Part shown: positions 16,955-25,459 of the stretch, in pieces
Position numbering within the stretch: the first letter of the stretch is position 1
Layout: the number at the start of each line of letters is the position of its first letter
NCBI RefSeq assembly: GCF_013304445.1
Contig: NZ_JAAITA010000018.1
Coordinates: 1 to 58,682, forward strand
DNA length: 58,682 bases
Reading direction: 5' to 3'
From: Blautia hansenii
GTDB lineage: Bacteria > Bacillota > Clostridia > Lachnospirales > Lachnospiraceae
The notes under the pieces: model-generated
The model's database searches: none
What the model saw: the letters and a program-made list of their open reading frames with translations, nothing else
Told to the model about the DNA's origin: nothing
Program-made: the position numbers and the translations under genes

Positions 16955-17629
16955 ATGAGAATTCTGGTAGCCGAAGATGACAGAGATATGAATGCGATTT
17001 TAGTATCCAGGCTAAAAAAAGAGCATTACAGTGTAGATACCTGTTTTCAGGGAGAAGAGGCGCTGGACTATCTGGCCGGTGCAGAATATGATGTAGTGAT
17101 TCTGGATATTATGATGCCGGTGCTGGACGGTCTGAGCGTGCTGACAAAAATCAGAAAAGAGGGAAATCAGGTTCCGGTGTTGCTTCTGACAGCCAGAGAC
17201 AGCATTGAAGACCGGGTGAAGGGACTGGATTCGGGGGCCAATGATTATCTGGTGAAGCCTTTTGCTTTGGAAGAGCTGCTGGCGCGTATCCGGGTGCTTT
17301 TGCGCCGGGGAACAGGAGAGAAGGAAAACGTGTGCCGTGTGGCGGATTTGGAAGTACACCTGGATACCCATGAAGTTCTGCGGGGCGGGAAGGAGATTAC
17401 ACTTTCCGGAAAGGAATTTTCCCTCCTTCGCTATATGATACAGAACCAGGGAATCGTGCTGTCCAGAGAAAAGCTGGAGCAGCATATCTGGAATTATGAC
17501 TATACAGGAGGCTCGAATGTGATTGACGTGTACATCCGCTACCTGCGGAAAAAGATTGATGAGGGCTTTACTTCTAAGCTGATTCACACTGTACGGGGCG
17601 CCGGATATGTGCTGAAGGAGAAAGCATGA
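16955..17629 (+). CDS. OmpR/PhoB-family response regulator
   Basis: This 224-residue regulator has a receiver domain (residues 1-118: acidic pocket EDD at 7-9, phosphoacceptor D51 in VILDIMMP, T79, K101 in LVKPF) and an OmpR-type winged helix (about 125-222, ending IHTVRGAGYVLK). The ribosome site is GGGAGG. Its 3' end overlaps the sensor kinase start by 4 bases (ATGA), so the pair is translated together. A likely target promoter is the TTTAAT direct repeat at 19010. Confidence 0.93.
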   Translation: MRILVAEDDRDMNAILVSRLKKEHYSVDTCFQGEEALDYLAGAEYDVVILDIMMPVLDGLSVLTKIRKEGNQVPVLLLTARDSIEDRVKGLDSGANDYLVKPFALEELLARIRVLLRRGTGEKENVCRVADLEVHLDTHEVLRGGKEITLSGKEFSLLRYMIQNQGIVLSREKLEQHIWNYDYTGGSNVIDVYIRYLRKKIDEGFTSKLIHTVRGAGYVLKEKA

Positions 17630-18996
17630 AAAAAATATCTTTGAAAATAAAAGTGACGCTTATGTTTACTTTTTTCATGACGCTTTTAACCTGCATTTCC
17701 CTGGGGCTGTTGTTTTCCCTCAGTAGCCAGGAAATTTTAGGTTCTGTACAGGCTCAACTGGAAAAGCGGGTATATGAAAGTATGGATGAAGTAAGTGTGC
17801 AAAATGGTAAACTGGATATGGAACAGGATTTTTATGATTTGGAGGATGGCATTTACCTGGCTTTATATGATGAAACGGGAACCTTTCTCTTTGGGAGAGT
17901 GCCTTATGGTTTTCAGGAAAAGACGGTGTTTGCAGATGGGAGTATGCAGACTGTGGGAACAGGCGCCGCGCGGTGGTATGTTTTTGATATCAAGTATCGG
18001 CCGGGAGAATTTCAGGACGTGTATATCCGGGGTGTCTGTTCCATTAATCGTGCAGAAAACAGTATGAAAACCGTTCAGCGTCTGGCTCTGATTTTGTTGC
18101 CTCTGCTGGTAGCGCTTACAGGAACAGCGGGGTATTTTTTCATTAGAAGGACGCTGCGCCCGGTAAGGCAGATTACAGAAACCGTACAGGAGATACAGAA
18201 AGACAGGGATTTGTCCAGAAGAGTAGGTCTTGGCCGCGGCACAGATGAAGTCTATGTGATGGCAGAAACATTTGATAAAATGTTGGCGCAGATAGAGGAG
18301 GGATTTCAGAGGGAAAAGCAGTTTACCTCGGATGTCTCTCATGAACTTCGTATGCCGGCGGCAGTGATTCTGGCGCAGTGTGAGGAGTTGCTGGAAGACG
18401 AAAATCTGACGAGGGAGCAGAAAACGCAGCTGCAAAGGATTCAGAAAAAAGCTTTTGAAATGTCAGACATGATTTCGCGCCTCCTGTTTTTGTCCAGGGC
18501 AGACCAGGGACGGCAGGAAATTCAAAAAGAGCGGGTAAACCTCAGTGAATTGACGGAAATGGCTGCTTTGGAGATGGAACTGTTGGCAGAGAAAGAAAAT
18601 ATCCGGCTGGAAATGCAGATAGAGGAAAATCTTTTTGCGGAAGTGGACGAGAGTCTTTACCTCCGTATGGTGGTGAACCTGGTTTCCAATGCCATTGCTT
18701 ATCACGGAGGACCGGGCTATGTGAAAATCCGTCTGCAGGGTATGGAAAATCAAATTTGGGGAAGTATAGAGGATGATGGAAAGGGAATTTCCCCGGAAGA
18801 CCTTCCTCATATCTGGGAGCGGTTTTACCGGGTCGATAAGGCCAGAATACAGGACAGTCATTCCGGGCTGGGGCTGCCTATGGTGAAATGGATTGTGCAG
18901 GCCCACCAGGGAGAAATCCAGGTGGAAAGTACTCTTGGCAAGGGCAGTGTGTTTACCTTTTGGCTGCCCACAGAAGAAAGTGGAGAAAAAAAGTAA
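17626..18996 (+). CDS. Two-component sensor histidine kinase
   Basis: A 456-residue membrane kinase. Membrane segments at about 8-30 and 153-173 enclose an extracellular sensor domain of some 120 residues. HAMP spans about 174-228, the HisKA dimerisation helix carries the phosphoacceptor H239 in SDVSHELRMP, and the ATPase domain has the N box NLVSNAIAYHG, the G1 box DDGKGI and the G2 box SGLGLPM. The residue after Arg in the H box is Met where most homologues have Thr. It phosphorylates the regulator encoded just upstream. The PepSY lipoprotein downstream may belong to the same signalling or protease-control circuit. Confidence 0.93.
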   Translation: MKKISLKIKVTLMFTFFMTLLTCISLGLLFSLSSQEILGSVQAQLEKRVYESMDEVSVQNGKLDMEQDFYDLEDGIYLALYDETGTFLFGRVPYGFQEKTVFADGSMQTVGTGAARWYVFDIKYRPGEFQDVYIRGVCSINRAENSMKTVQRLALILLPLLVALTGTAGYFFIRRTLRPVRQITETVQEIQKDRDLSRRVGLGRGTDEVYVMAETFDKMLAQIEEGFQREKQFTSDVSHELRMPAAVILAQCEELLEDENLTREQKTQLQRIQKKAFEMSDMISRLLFLSRADQGRQEIQKERVNLSELTEMAALEMELLAEKENIRLEMQIEENLFAEVDESLYLRMVVNLVSNAIAYHGGPGYVKIRLQGMENQIWGSIEDDGKGISPEDLPHIWERFYRVDKARIQDSHSGLGLPMVKWIVQAHQGEIQVESTLGKGSVFTFWLPTEESGEKK

Positions 18997-19009
18997 AATA
19001 TTTTCTGGT

Positions 19010-19042
19010 TTTAATGTTTCTTTAATCTTTCCTGGGTATACT
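19010..19042 (+). promoter_or_regulatory. Probable response-regulator site and promoter of the PepSY lipoprotein
   Basis: TTTAAT occurs at 19010-19015 and 19021-19026, an exact 11-bp period as in tandem OmpR/PhoB-type sites. TATACT at 19037-19042 is a -10 element, and the repeats occupy the place of a -35. This fits activation by the regulator encoded immediately upstream. Confidence 0.6.
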
Positions 19043-19075
19043 GACTTCATCAAATACAGAGAGGAGATTTTATTT

Positions 19076-19675
19076 ATGAAGAAATATACAAGGATAACAG
19101 CTGTTTTGGTTTTAGGAGGTTTGCTGGCAGGATGCGGAGCAGCAGAAGGAAAGGATATTGGACAGGAATCTGCCAAAAGTATTGCATTTGAGAAGGCAGG
19201 GGTTACGGAAGATGAGGTTTCCAGATTAAAAGTCAGCAAGGACAGAGATGACGGAAGAAGTATTTACGAAGTGGAGTTTGATGCAGGAGAGAAGGAGTAC
19301 AGTTATGACATCGGGGCCAGTGACGGAGCCGTTTTAAGTGAGGAAACAGACGTCCGTGATTCTTATGAGACACAGACACCCTCCGGTACACAGACAACAG
19401 AGGGACAGGATACAGCAAACCAGCAGAACACAGCAGAAAGCAGTTCCCAGGGAGATGCACAGAACGTTCAGGTAGCTGTCAGCCAGGAAGACGCGAAAAA
19501 AGCGGCTTTAGAACGTGTTCCCGGAGCAGAGGAAAAAGATTTGCGCATGGAACTGGATTTGGATGACGGGCAATATATCTACGAGGGAGATATTGTTTAC
19601 CAGCAGACAGAGTATGAGTTTGAAATTGACGCGAATACAGGTTCCTTCCTGAAGTGGAGCGAAGAGAACTACTAA
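19076..19675 (+). CDS. PepSY-domain lipoprotein
   Basis: ATG 19076 with GAGGAG upstream gives 199 residues; longer readings would run back into the kinase gene. The signal peptide ends in the lipobox LLAGC (Cys about 20), anchoring the protein outside. Two PepSY modules are visible: residues about 30-85 (SAKSIAFEKAGV ... YEVEFDAGEKEY) and about 135-199 (EDAKKAALERVPG ... YEFEIDANTGSF). They are joined by a Gln/Thr/Ser-rich linker. PepSY domains are thought to inhibit or chaperone extracellular proteases; in Firmicutes they often accompany two-component systems. The exact partner is unknown. Confidence 0.85.
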   Translation: MKKYTRITAVLVLGGLLAGCGAAEGKDIGQESAKSIAFEKAGVTEDEVSRLKVSKDRDDGRSIYEVEFDAGEKEYSYDIGASDGAVLSEETDVRDSYETQTPSGTQTTEGQDTANQQNTAESSSQGDAQNVQVAVSQEDAKKAALERVPGAEEKDLRMELDLDDGQYIYEGDIVYQQTEYEFEIDANTGSFLKWSEENY

Positions 19676-19691
19676 GAAATACAAGAGGAAG

Positions 19692-19766
19692 ATGTGGCAC
19701 GAAACCATATGGAGAATGAAAATGCTTTTCCTATTTTCTTTTCCATAGCTGTTTTGTGCCACATTT
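19692..19766 (+). terminator. Long hairpin terminator after the PepSY gene
   Basis: ATGTGGCAC(G)AAAC and a further CATATGGA pair imperfectly with TCCATAGCT and GTTTTGTGCCACAT across a loop of about 28 bases, followed by TTT. It ends the two-component operon. Confidence 0.7.
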
Positions 19767-19840
19767 ATTGTAAACAAAAAGTATATTGTAAACTTAAAAG
19801 TATAATAAGGTTGACAATTATTGCTACCCTATGGTAAAGT
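19767..19840 (+). promoter_or_regulatory. bioY: bioY promoter region with tandem ATTGTAAAC repeats
   Basis: ATTGTAAAC-AAAAAGTAT (19767-19784) is followed directly by ATTGTAAAC-TTAAAAGTAT (19785-19803), a head-to-tail repeat of 18-19 bp. A promoter follows: TTGACA at 19811-19816 and TAAAGT at 19835-19840, 18 bp apart. A small dyad TACC-CTAT-GGTA lies in the spacer. A biotin-responsive repressor site is expected here; which of these elements is bound is not known. Confidence 0.5.
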
Positions 19841-19885
19841 GTAGGAAGAAAAATTGAAAAACAGCAACAGGAAAGGAAAAAGAAT

Positions 19886-20440
19886 ATGACAACAATAGCA
19901 GGGGAACGAAATAAGACACAAGATTTGGTTTATGTGAGTATTTTTGCAGTATTAATTGCAGTATGCTCCTGGATTTCCATTCCGGCGGCGGTGCCATTTA
20001 CACTGCAGACTATGGGAGTTTTTACTGCTGTGGGAATTTTAGGCGGAAGAAGAGGCAGCATGGCGGTTTTGATTTACATATTGCTTGGCATCATAGGAAT
20101 TCCGGTGTTTGCAGGATTTACAGGAGGAATTGGAGTTCTGGCAGGAACTACCGGAGGATATATTGTGGGATTTCTGGTTTCTGCACTGGTGATGTGGGGG
20201 ATGGAAAAATTCTTCGGAAGAGGAAAGGCAGCGCTGTTCTTTTCCATGCTTGCAGGACTGTTGGCCTGCTATACCGTAGGAACTCTGTGGTTTCTGGTCG
20301 TGTATACCAGCCAGACAGGTCCAGTGGGAATCGGCGCAGTATTAGGCTGGTGTGTCATTCCTTTTATTATTCCGGATTTGCTGAAAATTTTGTTGGCAAT
20401 GGTTTTGACAAAGAGACTGGGAGGCGTTATCAGAAGATGA
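19886..20440 (+). CDS. bioY: Biotin transporter BioY (ECF S component)
   Basis: A 184-residue membrane protein with about six hydrophobic segments and the BioY signatures VPFTLQTMGVF, GIPVFAGFTGGIGVLAG and TGGYIVGF. BioY binds biotin and imports it together with the general ECF ATPases, which are not in this window. The start is ATG 19886 with AGGAAAGGA upstream. The stop overlaps the following DUF1284 gene in an ATGA. Confidence 0.95.
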   Translation: MTTIAGERNKTQDLVYVSIFAVLIAVCSWISIPAAVPFTLQTMGVFTAVGILGGRRGSMAVLIYILLGIIGIPVFAGFTGGIGVLAGTTGGYIVGFLVSALVMWGMEKFFGRGKAALFFSMLAGLLACYTVGTLWFLVVYTSQTGPVGIGAVLGWCVIPFIIPDLLKILLAMVLTKRLGGVIRR

Positions 20441-20865
20441 GAGAAGAAAGGCTTCTCAGATTGCGGGCACATCATGGTATGTGCCTTGCTTTTTTTGAGG
20501 GAAAAGGGTATAGTGACGGATTTACAGCGCATATGGAAAACGTTCTGGCAGGCATGGAGCAGAATCCAATCTTGCAAATTGTGACAACAGGGGATATTCT
20601 ATGTAAGAAATGTCCAAATTTAAGGGAAGATATCTGCATTAGCCAGGATAAAGTGGAAGAATATGACCGAAAGGTGCTGCTTGCATGTGGACTGGAAGAA
20701 AATTGTGTCATTTCCTGGGAAGAGTTTTTTCATTTGGTGGAGAAGAGTATTCTGAAGCCAGGCAGACGGGAGGGAATCTGCGGGCATTGCCAGTGGGGTG
20801 AAATTTGCAGGAGGAAGGAGCAGGAGAGATATGGAGGATACGAAGGAACAGCCAAAGATTCGTAA
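20437..20865 (+). CDS. DUF1284 domain protein
   Basis: A 142-residue cytoplasmic protein starting at the ATG that overlaps the bioY stop by four bases. The opening LLRLRAHHGMCLAFFEGKGYS with two His, and several Cys (ILCKKCPN, EDICIS, GICGHCQWGEICRR), are typical of DUF1284 proteins, thought to bind iron-sulfur or metal. Function unknown. Translational coupling to BioY suggests co-expression only. Its 3' end overlaps the GNAT reading frame that starts at 20831. Confidence 0.8.
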   Translation: MREERLLRLRAHHGMCLAFFEGKGYSDGFTAHMENVLAGMEQNPILQIVTTGDILCKKCPNLREDICISQDKVEEYDRKVLLACGLEENCVISWEEFFHLVEKSILKPGRREGICGHCQWGEICRRKEQERYGGYEGTAKDS

Positions 20866-21319
20866 GGCGGAGAAAGAGGACTACAGAGAAATCGCGGGAT
20901 TTATGTAGCAGGTGCATGATTTGCACAGCCAGGCCAGACCGGATATTTATAAAGATGTGCAGCATTTTTATACATTGGAGCAGTTTGCAGAAGACATGGC
21001 TAACCCGGAAATCCTGTTTTTGGCAGCCAGCGTAAGCGGAAAAATGGTGGGCATGTGTGAGATAAAGTATCATACAGCCGGAGGAGGCAGTATTACCAGA
21101 AAAAGGCAGAGAGCCTATGTGGAGGCAATTTGCGTGGACGAAAAATATAGAAACCGGGGTATCGGAAAACTGCTGCTTATAGAGGCAGAAGCGGAAGCCA
21201 GACGCAGGAATATTTTTAAACTGGAACTGACAGCGTGGAATTTCAATCAATCGGTATTGGAATTTTACAGAAATTATGGACTTCGGTGTCAGAAAGTGAT
21301 TCTGGAAAAGGAAATTTAG
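20831..21319 (+). pseudogene. GNAT acetyltransferase interrupted by an amber codon
   Basis: A GNAT reading frame begins at ATG 20831 (GGAG 8 bases upstream) with PKIRKAEKEDYREIAGFM and then meets TAG at 20906-20908, codon 26. The same frame continues immediately as QVHDLHSQARPDIYKD and carries the complete acetyl-CoA site (EAICVDEKYRNRGIGKLL) and C-terminal strands to 21319. A CAG-to-TAG change would explain it, since Gln-Gln-Val is natural at this position. Re-initiation at GTG 20912 would give a 135-residue product lacking the first strand and helix, probably inactive. It could be a recent pseudogene, a sequencing error or, less likely, suppressed. Confidence 0.8.
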
Positions 21320-21320
21320 A

Positions 21321-21349
21321 TTGGAAAACCGGAAAAAATGTGGTACACT
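21321..21349 (+). promoter_or_regulatory. Promoter of the hemerythrin gene
   Basis: TTGGAA at 21321-21326 and TACACT at 21344-21349 are separated by 17 bases, 30 bases upstream of the hemerythrin ATG. Confidence 0.55.
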
Positions 21350-21378
21350 ATAGCTAATCACAGAGGAGGTTTAAGACT

Positions 21379-21801
21379 ATGAGAGCAGAATTTGATGAAA
21401 CATTAGTAACAGGAAATGAGATGATAGATTCTCAGCATAAAGAACTGATTGGCAGAATTAACCAGCTTCTGGAAAGCTGTGAAGACGGACAGGGTAAAAT
21501 TAAAGCAGTAAAAATGCTGGATTACCTGTTGGACTATACAGAATTTCACTTTAGTGCAGAGGAGAAACTGCAGGAAGAAATGGAATATCCGGGTATCAAA
21601 GAACATAAGGAAAAACATGCGGAATTCAAAAAAGCAGTAAAAGAATTACAGGAAATGCTGGAAGAGGAAGAAGGTCCTACAGAAGCTTTTGTTGCACAGG
21701 TACAGAAAAATGTTGTGGACTGGCTCTTTGACCACATCAAAGGCTTTGACCGTTCTGTAGCGGAGTACAAATTCATGGCATCGAATGCAGAGAGATTATA
21801 A
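21379..21801 (+). CDS. Bacteriohemerythrin
   Basis: A 140-residue single-domain hemerythrin. All di-iron ligands are in place: H20 (DSQHKEL), H57 and E61 (EFHFSAEEK), H76 and H80 (EHKEKH), H119 and D124 (FDHIKGFD). It binds O2 reversibly and in an anaerobe probably serves oxygen scavenging or sensing. No signal peptide or fused signalling domain. GAGG precedes the ATG. The ArsC-like gene follows within 12 bases. Confidence 0.95.
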   Translation: MRAEFDETLVTGNEMIDSQHKELIGRINQLLESCEDGQGKIKAVKMLDYLLDYTEFHFSAEEKLQEEMEYPGIKEHKEKHAEFKKAVKELQEMLEEEEGPTEAFVAQVQKNVVDWLFDHIKGFDRSVAEYKFMASNAERL

Positions 21802-21812
21802 GGATCAAAATT

Positions 21813-22172
21813 ATGTTATTATTTGTGGAATATCCAAAATGTACCACCTGCCAGAAAGCAAAAAAATGGCTGAAAGAGAGAAATCCGGAATTTTCAGAGC
21901 GCCATATTGTGGAGGACAGACCTTCCAAGGAAGAATTAAGAGAATGGTATGAAAAAAGCGGACTTCCTTTAAAGAGATTTTTTAATACCAGCGGGAATAA
22001 GTACAAAGAACTTCATTTAAAAGACAAACTGCCTTCCATGACAGAAGAAGAGCAGTTGGAACTTCTGTCCACAGATGGGATGCTGGTGAAGCGTCCGATT
22101 CTGGTGGGCGAAGATTTTGCACTTCCCGGCTTTAAGGAGAAAGAATGGACAGAAAAGCTGGAAAATGCATAA
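21813..22172 (+). CDS. ArsC/Spx-family thioredoxin-fold protein
   Basis: A 119-residue ArsC-family protein. The active-site loop is YPKCTTCQKAKKW with a CxxC pair. The conserved LLSTDGMLVKRPILV segment, where ArsC-type enzymes place an Arg, follows near residue 90. Proteins of this YffB/Spx-related group act as thiol reductases or regulators; true arsenate reduction is not established. It is probably co-transcribed with hemerythrin, giving a small oxygen/redox-stress unit. Confidence 0.85.
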   Translation: MLLFVEYPKCTTCQKAKKWLKERNPEFSERHIVEDRPSKEELREWYEKSGLPLKRFFNTSGNKYKELHLKDKLPSMTEEEQLELLSTDGMLVKRPILVGEDFALPGFKEKEWTEKLENA

Positions 22173-22187
22173 AAACAATTTCATATG

Positions 22188-22278
22188 CAGTCAGGGGAGC
22201 CCGTAGGCGGGCTGAGAGGAAGTGCTCAAACTTCGACCCTTTAACCTGATATGGGTAATGCCAGCGTAGGGAGATGTG
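22188..22278 (+). ncRNA. TPP riboswitch (THI element)
   Basis: The conserved core is readable: CAGGGGAGCC, GGGCTGAGAGG, GACCCTTTAACCTGAT and GGGTAATGCCAGCGTAGGGA. It senses thiamin pyrophosphate and controls the thiE-thiD fusion through the terminator that follows. Confidence 0.97.
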
Positions 22279-22314
22279 AAAACCGGGAGACGTGCTGACG
22301 TTTCCCGGTTTTTA
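22279..22314 (+). terminator. Riboswitch-controlled terminator
   Basis: A near-perfect stem of about 14 bp (AAACCGGGAGACGT with ACGTTTCCCGGTTT, one G-T pair) with loop GCTG, then TTTTT. It starts directly after the TPP aptamer and acts as its expression platform. Confidence 0.9.
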
Positions 22315-22338
22315 CGTCTCCGAAAGAAAGGAAAAGAC

Positions 22339-23808
22339 ATGAAATGTAAAAAAGAAGATATGCAGCTTTATGCAGTGACAGACAGAACCTGGGTGGGAGA
22401 AAAGTCTTTTGAAGAACAGGTGGAAGAATCTCTGGAAGGAGGAGTTACCTTTTTGCAGCTGAGGGAAAAACATTTAGCAGAAGAAGAATTTTTCAAAGAA
22501 GCCGTAAAAATCCGGCAGTTAGCAGCAAAATACAAAGTTCCCTTTGTGATTAATGATAACGTGGAAATTGCCAGGAAGGTGCAGGCGGACGGTGTTCATC
22601 TGGGGCAGAAGGACATGGGGCTTTTGGAAGCCAGAGAAATACTGGGGCCGGATAAACTCATTGGTGTGTCCTGCCGGACTGTGGAGGATGCCAGAAAAGC
22701 AGAAGCTCTGGGTGCAGACTATCTGGGCGTGGGAGCTGTATTTGGAACTTCTACCAAGAAGGACGCAAAGCCTGTTGCAAGAGAAGAGCTGCAGGCCATT
22801 TGCCGGGCCGTTTCCATTCCGGTGGTAGCTATCGGAGGCGTGAAAGAAAGTAATCTGATGGAATTAAAAGGCAGCGGCGTTTCCGGTGTTGCTGTGGTTT
22901 CCGGGATTTACGGACAGAAAAATATAAAAGAGGCCTGCAGGCGGCTGCGGGAACTTTCAGAAGAAATGACGGCAAGGAGTATGAAAAAAGTTCTGAGCAT
23001 TGCAGGTTCAGATTCCAGCGGCGGAGCAGGTATCCAGGCCGATATAAAAACCATTACTGCACACGGTCTGTATGCCATGACAGCCATTACTGCCCTGACT
23101 GCACAAAACACTACCGGAGTTTACGGGGTTCAGAACGTACCGCCGGAATTTGTGGCAAAGCAGCTGGACTGTATTTTCCAGGATATCTGTCCGGATGCTG
23201 TGAAAATCGGTATGGTTTCAGACAGCCAGATTATCCATGCCATTGCAGAAAAACTGCGGGAATATGAAGCCGAAAATATTGTGGCGGATCCGGTCATGTC
23301 AGCTACCAGTGGGGGAACTCTTATGCAGAAAGAGGCAGAGAAGGCAATAAAGGCAGAACTGTTTCCGCTGGCTGATGTGGTGACCCCCAATCTCTTAGAG
23401 GCGGAAATTCTGACAGGAATGAACATTCATACAGGAAAAGATATGGAAAAAGCGGCGCAAATCATTGGAGAGGGCATGGAGGGAGCTGTGCTCTTAAAGG
23501 GCGGACATTTAAAGGAGACGGCAGATGATTTGTTGTATTTTGAAGGAAAATTTATCTGGTATCCAGGAGAAAAAGTGGAAAATCCCAATACACACGGCAC
23601 TGGCTGCACGCTGTCTTCTGCCATAGCCTGTAATCTGGCAAAAGGTTATGATGTGCCGGAGAGCGTCAGAAGGGCAAAAGCATACATTACCGGAGCCTTG
23701 CGGGCACAGTTGAACCTGGGAAACGGCAGCGGGCCGCTGAATCATATGTATGCGTTGAGAAAAGAAAATGTGGAAAATATTTTTGAGAAATACATGAAGG
23801 AAACTTGA
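22339..23808 (+). CDS. thiE-thiD: Bifunctional thiamin-phosphate synthase / HMP(-P) kinase fusion
   Basis: ATG 22339 follows AAAGGAAAAG and gives 489 residues. Residues 1-212 form ThiE (TIM barrel; [46 protein letters not shown]), which joins HMP-PP and thiazole phosphate. Residues about 218-489 form ThiD ([39 protein letters not shown]), which phosphorylates HMP and HMP-P. The two catalytic sites for successive steps are on one chain. No thiC, thiG or thiM is nearby, so the gene may serve salvage or join products made elsewhere. Control by the TPP riboswitch is direct from position. Confidence 0.95.
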   Translation: MKCKKEDMQLYAVTDRTWVGEKSFEEQVEESLEGGVTFLQLREKHLAEEEFFKEAVKIRQLAAKYKVPFVINDNVEIARKVQADGVHLGQKDMGLLEAREILGPDKLIGVSCRTVEDARKAEALGADYLGVGAVFGTSTKKDAKPVAREELQAICRAVSIPVVAIGGVKESNLMELKGSGVSGVAVVSGIYGQKNIKEACRRLRELSEEMTARSMKKVLSIAGSDSSGGAGIQADIKTITAHGLYAMTAITALTAQNTTGVYGVQNVPPEFVAKQLDCIFQDICPDAVKIGMVSDSQIIHAIAEKLREYEAENIVADPVMSATSGGTLMQKEAEKAIKAELFPLADVVTPNLLEAEILTGMNIHTGKDMEKAAQIIGEGMEGAVLLKGGHLKETADDLLYFEGKFIWYPGEKVENPNTHGTGCTLSSAIACNLAKGYDVPESVRRAKAYITGALRAQLNLGNGSGPLNHMYALRKENVENIFEKYMKET

Positions 23809-23877
23809 AAAAGGGGTGGGGCAGTGGTATTCTTTTTTGAGAATACTACGAGAAAAGCAGAAAGGAACATTTTCACT

Positions 23878-25026
23878 ATGTATTACAGAAAACCCCACTA
23901 TTATCAGGATTTTGTCTGCACGGCTGACAAATGTCCGGATACCTGCTGTGCAGGCTGGCAGATATTCATAGATGAGGAATCTCTGGAAACCTACAGTCGG
24001 GTGAAGGGAGATTTCGGTATCCGTCTTCTGAACTCTATTGATTGGTCTGTGGGAGCCTTTGAGCAGTATGAAAAGCGCTGCAGCTTTTTAAATGAAAAGA
24101 ATTTGTGCGATATCTATAGGAAACTGGGCCCCTCCTCACTGTGCGAAACCTGCAGGCAGTATCCAAGGCACACAGAGGAATTTGAAAACCTGCGGGAGCT
24201 GTCCCTGTCTCTTTCCTGTCCTGTGGCAGCAGAAATGATTCTGGGCTGCAAATCCAGAGTGGAATTTCTGGAAGAAGAGGACGATTTGGAAGAAATAGAG
24301 GAAGATTATGAAGACTTTGATTTTCTGCTTTTCGGAAAGCTGGAAGAGGTGCGAACGTATCTTTTTCAAATCCTTCAAAATCGGAAATACAGTATCAGAA
24401 AGCGAGTTTTCCTATGTCTGCACATAACACAGCTCTTCCAGAATGCTTTGGAAGAAGGCATACTTTTTGAAGTGGATTTTGCGGAAGAACTGCAGAAAGC
24501 AGATAAGAAAATAAAAGATAGAAAACCTGAAAAACGTTCAGAAATTCGTTTTGAGAGTATGCAGTTTATGCTGAAAGACTTGCGCAGACTGGAAGTGCTG
24601 CGCACGGAATGGGAGGGAAACCTGTCCTGTCTGGAAGCTGAATTATACGGAGAAGGAAGGTCTTCTTATGAGAAAAAGCGTGGAAAATTTCTGCAGTACA
24701 TAGAAGAAAAGGAAAGGGAAAACTGGGAAATTTATCAGGAACAGATTCTTATATTTTTTGTCTATACTTATTTCTGCGGCGCTGTTTATGACGATATGGT
24801 GTATACCAAAATGGTTCTGGCTGTGTTCAGCGTCTTCTGGATAGATGAACTTTGTTTCGCAAAATGGCTGCAGAATCAGGAACGACTGACCTTTTCTGAA
24901 ATTGTTCAGACAGCTTATGAATATGCAAGAGAAATTGAACACTCCGATGAAAATTTGAATCTTCTGGAAGAAATTTTCCATGAAAACGGGCAGTACAGTC
25001 CCAGGCATATGGCGGATATCGCATAG
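23878..25026 (+). CDS. fliB: FliB-like flagellin lysine-N-methylase family protein
   Basis: ATG 23878 with AAAGGA upstream gives 382 residues. The N-terminal Cys pattern (CTADKCPDTCCAGW) and the later CDIYRK ... LCETCRQYPR are the signature of the FliB family, which needs an iron-sulfur-type centre to methylate flagellin lysines in Salmonella. The rest is helical and rich in Glu and Lys. No flagellar gene is present in the window, so its natural substrate here may be another protein. Many non-motile Clostridia carry such solitary homologues. Confidence 0.8.
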   Translation: MYYRKPHYYQDFVCTADKCPDTCCAGWQIFIDEESLETYSRVKGDFGIRLLNSIDWSVGAFEQYEKRCSFLNEKNLCDIYRKLGPSSLCETCRQYPRHTEEFENLRELSLSLSCPVAAEMILGCKSRVEFLEEEDDLEEIEEDYEDFDFLLFGKLEEVRTYLFQILQNRKYSIRKRVFLCLHITQLFQNALEEGILFEVDFAEELQKADKKIKDRKPEKRSEIRFESMQFMLKDLRRLEVLRTEWEGNLSCLEAELYGEGRSSYEKKRGKFLQYIEEKERENWEIYQEQILIFFVYTYFCGAVYDDMVYTKMVLAVFSVFWIDELCFAKWLQNQERLTFSEIVQTAYEYAREIEHSDENLNLLEEIFHENGQYSPRHMADIA

Positions 25027-25056
25027 AAAAAAATAAAAAGAGAGGAGTATCAGACC

Positions 25057-25356
25057 ATGAGTGAAGAAAAAAAACAGGAAAAACCATACTGGGAGGGAAA
25101 GGAATATTCTTTTTTTGCTCACAAAAACTGTGAGTATTTTCCTTGCCATGAAACAAAAGATTTGGAAAATTTTAACTGTCTGTTCTGCTATTGCCCGCTG
25201 TACGCCCTTGGCAGTAAATGCGGCGGAAACTTCAAATATACGGACAATGGCATAAAGGATTGCAGCGCCTGTCTTCTGCCTCATAAGAGGAAAAATTACG
25301 GGTATATTATGAGCAAATATAACGAGATTATGGAACTGGCGAAAAAAAATAAATAA
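25057..25356 (+). CDS. Cysteine-rich small domain protein
   Basis: A 99-residue protein with eight Cys and several His in a recognisable pattern: HKNCEYFPCHE, FNCLFCYCPLYALGSKCGG, GIKDCSACLLPH. This matches the Cys-rich small domain found alone or fused near cobalamin-related genes; metal or Fe-S binding is likely. Function unknown. GAGAGGAG precedes the ATG. It follows the FliB-like gene by 30 bases and is probably co-transcribed. Confidence 0.8.
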   Translation: MSEEKKQEKPYWEGKEYSFFAHKNCEYFPCHETKDLENFNCLFCYCPLYALGSKCGGNFKYTDNGIKDCSACLLPHKRKNYGYIMSKYNEIMELAKKNK

Positions 25357-25367
25357 CAGACAGGGAA

Positions 25368-25416
25368 ACGTCCTTTTGTCCGGCACGCTTACATTTGCCG
25401 GATAAAAGGGCGTTTG
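25368..25416 (+). terminator. Terminator, usable in both directions
   Basis: An 18-bp stem (ACGTCCTTTTGTCCGGCA at 25368-25385 with TGCCGGATAAAAGGGCGT at 25396-25413, G-T pairs only) followed by TTT, between convergent genes. Confidence 0.8.
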
Positions 25417-25459
25417 GCTAACATATTAGAGTCTGCCGGATTCGCAAGAGAGGTAGTTG

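Noticed and set aside
19963-20436. Long 5' extension of the DUF1284 frame through bioY
   Set aside because: It is out of frame with the clear bioY gene and encodes low-complexity Arg/Cys-rich sequence; the ATG overlapping the bioY stop is the proper start.
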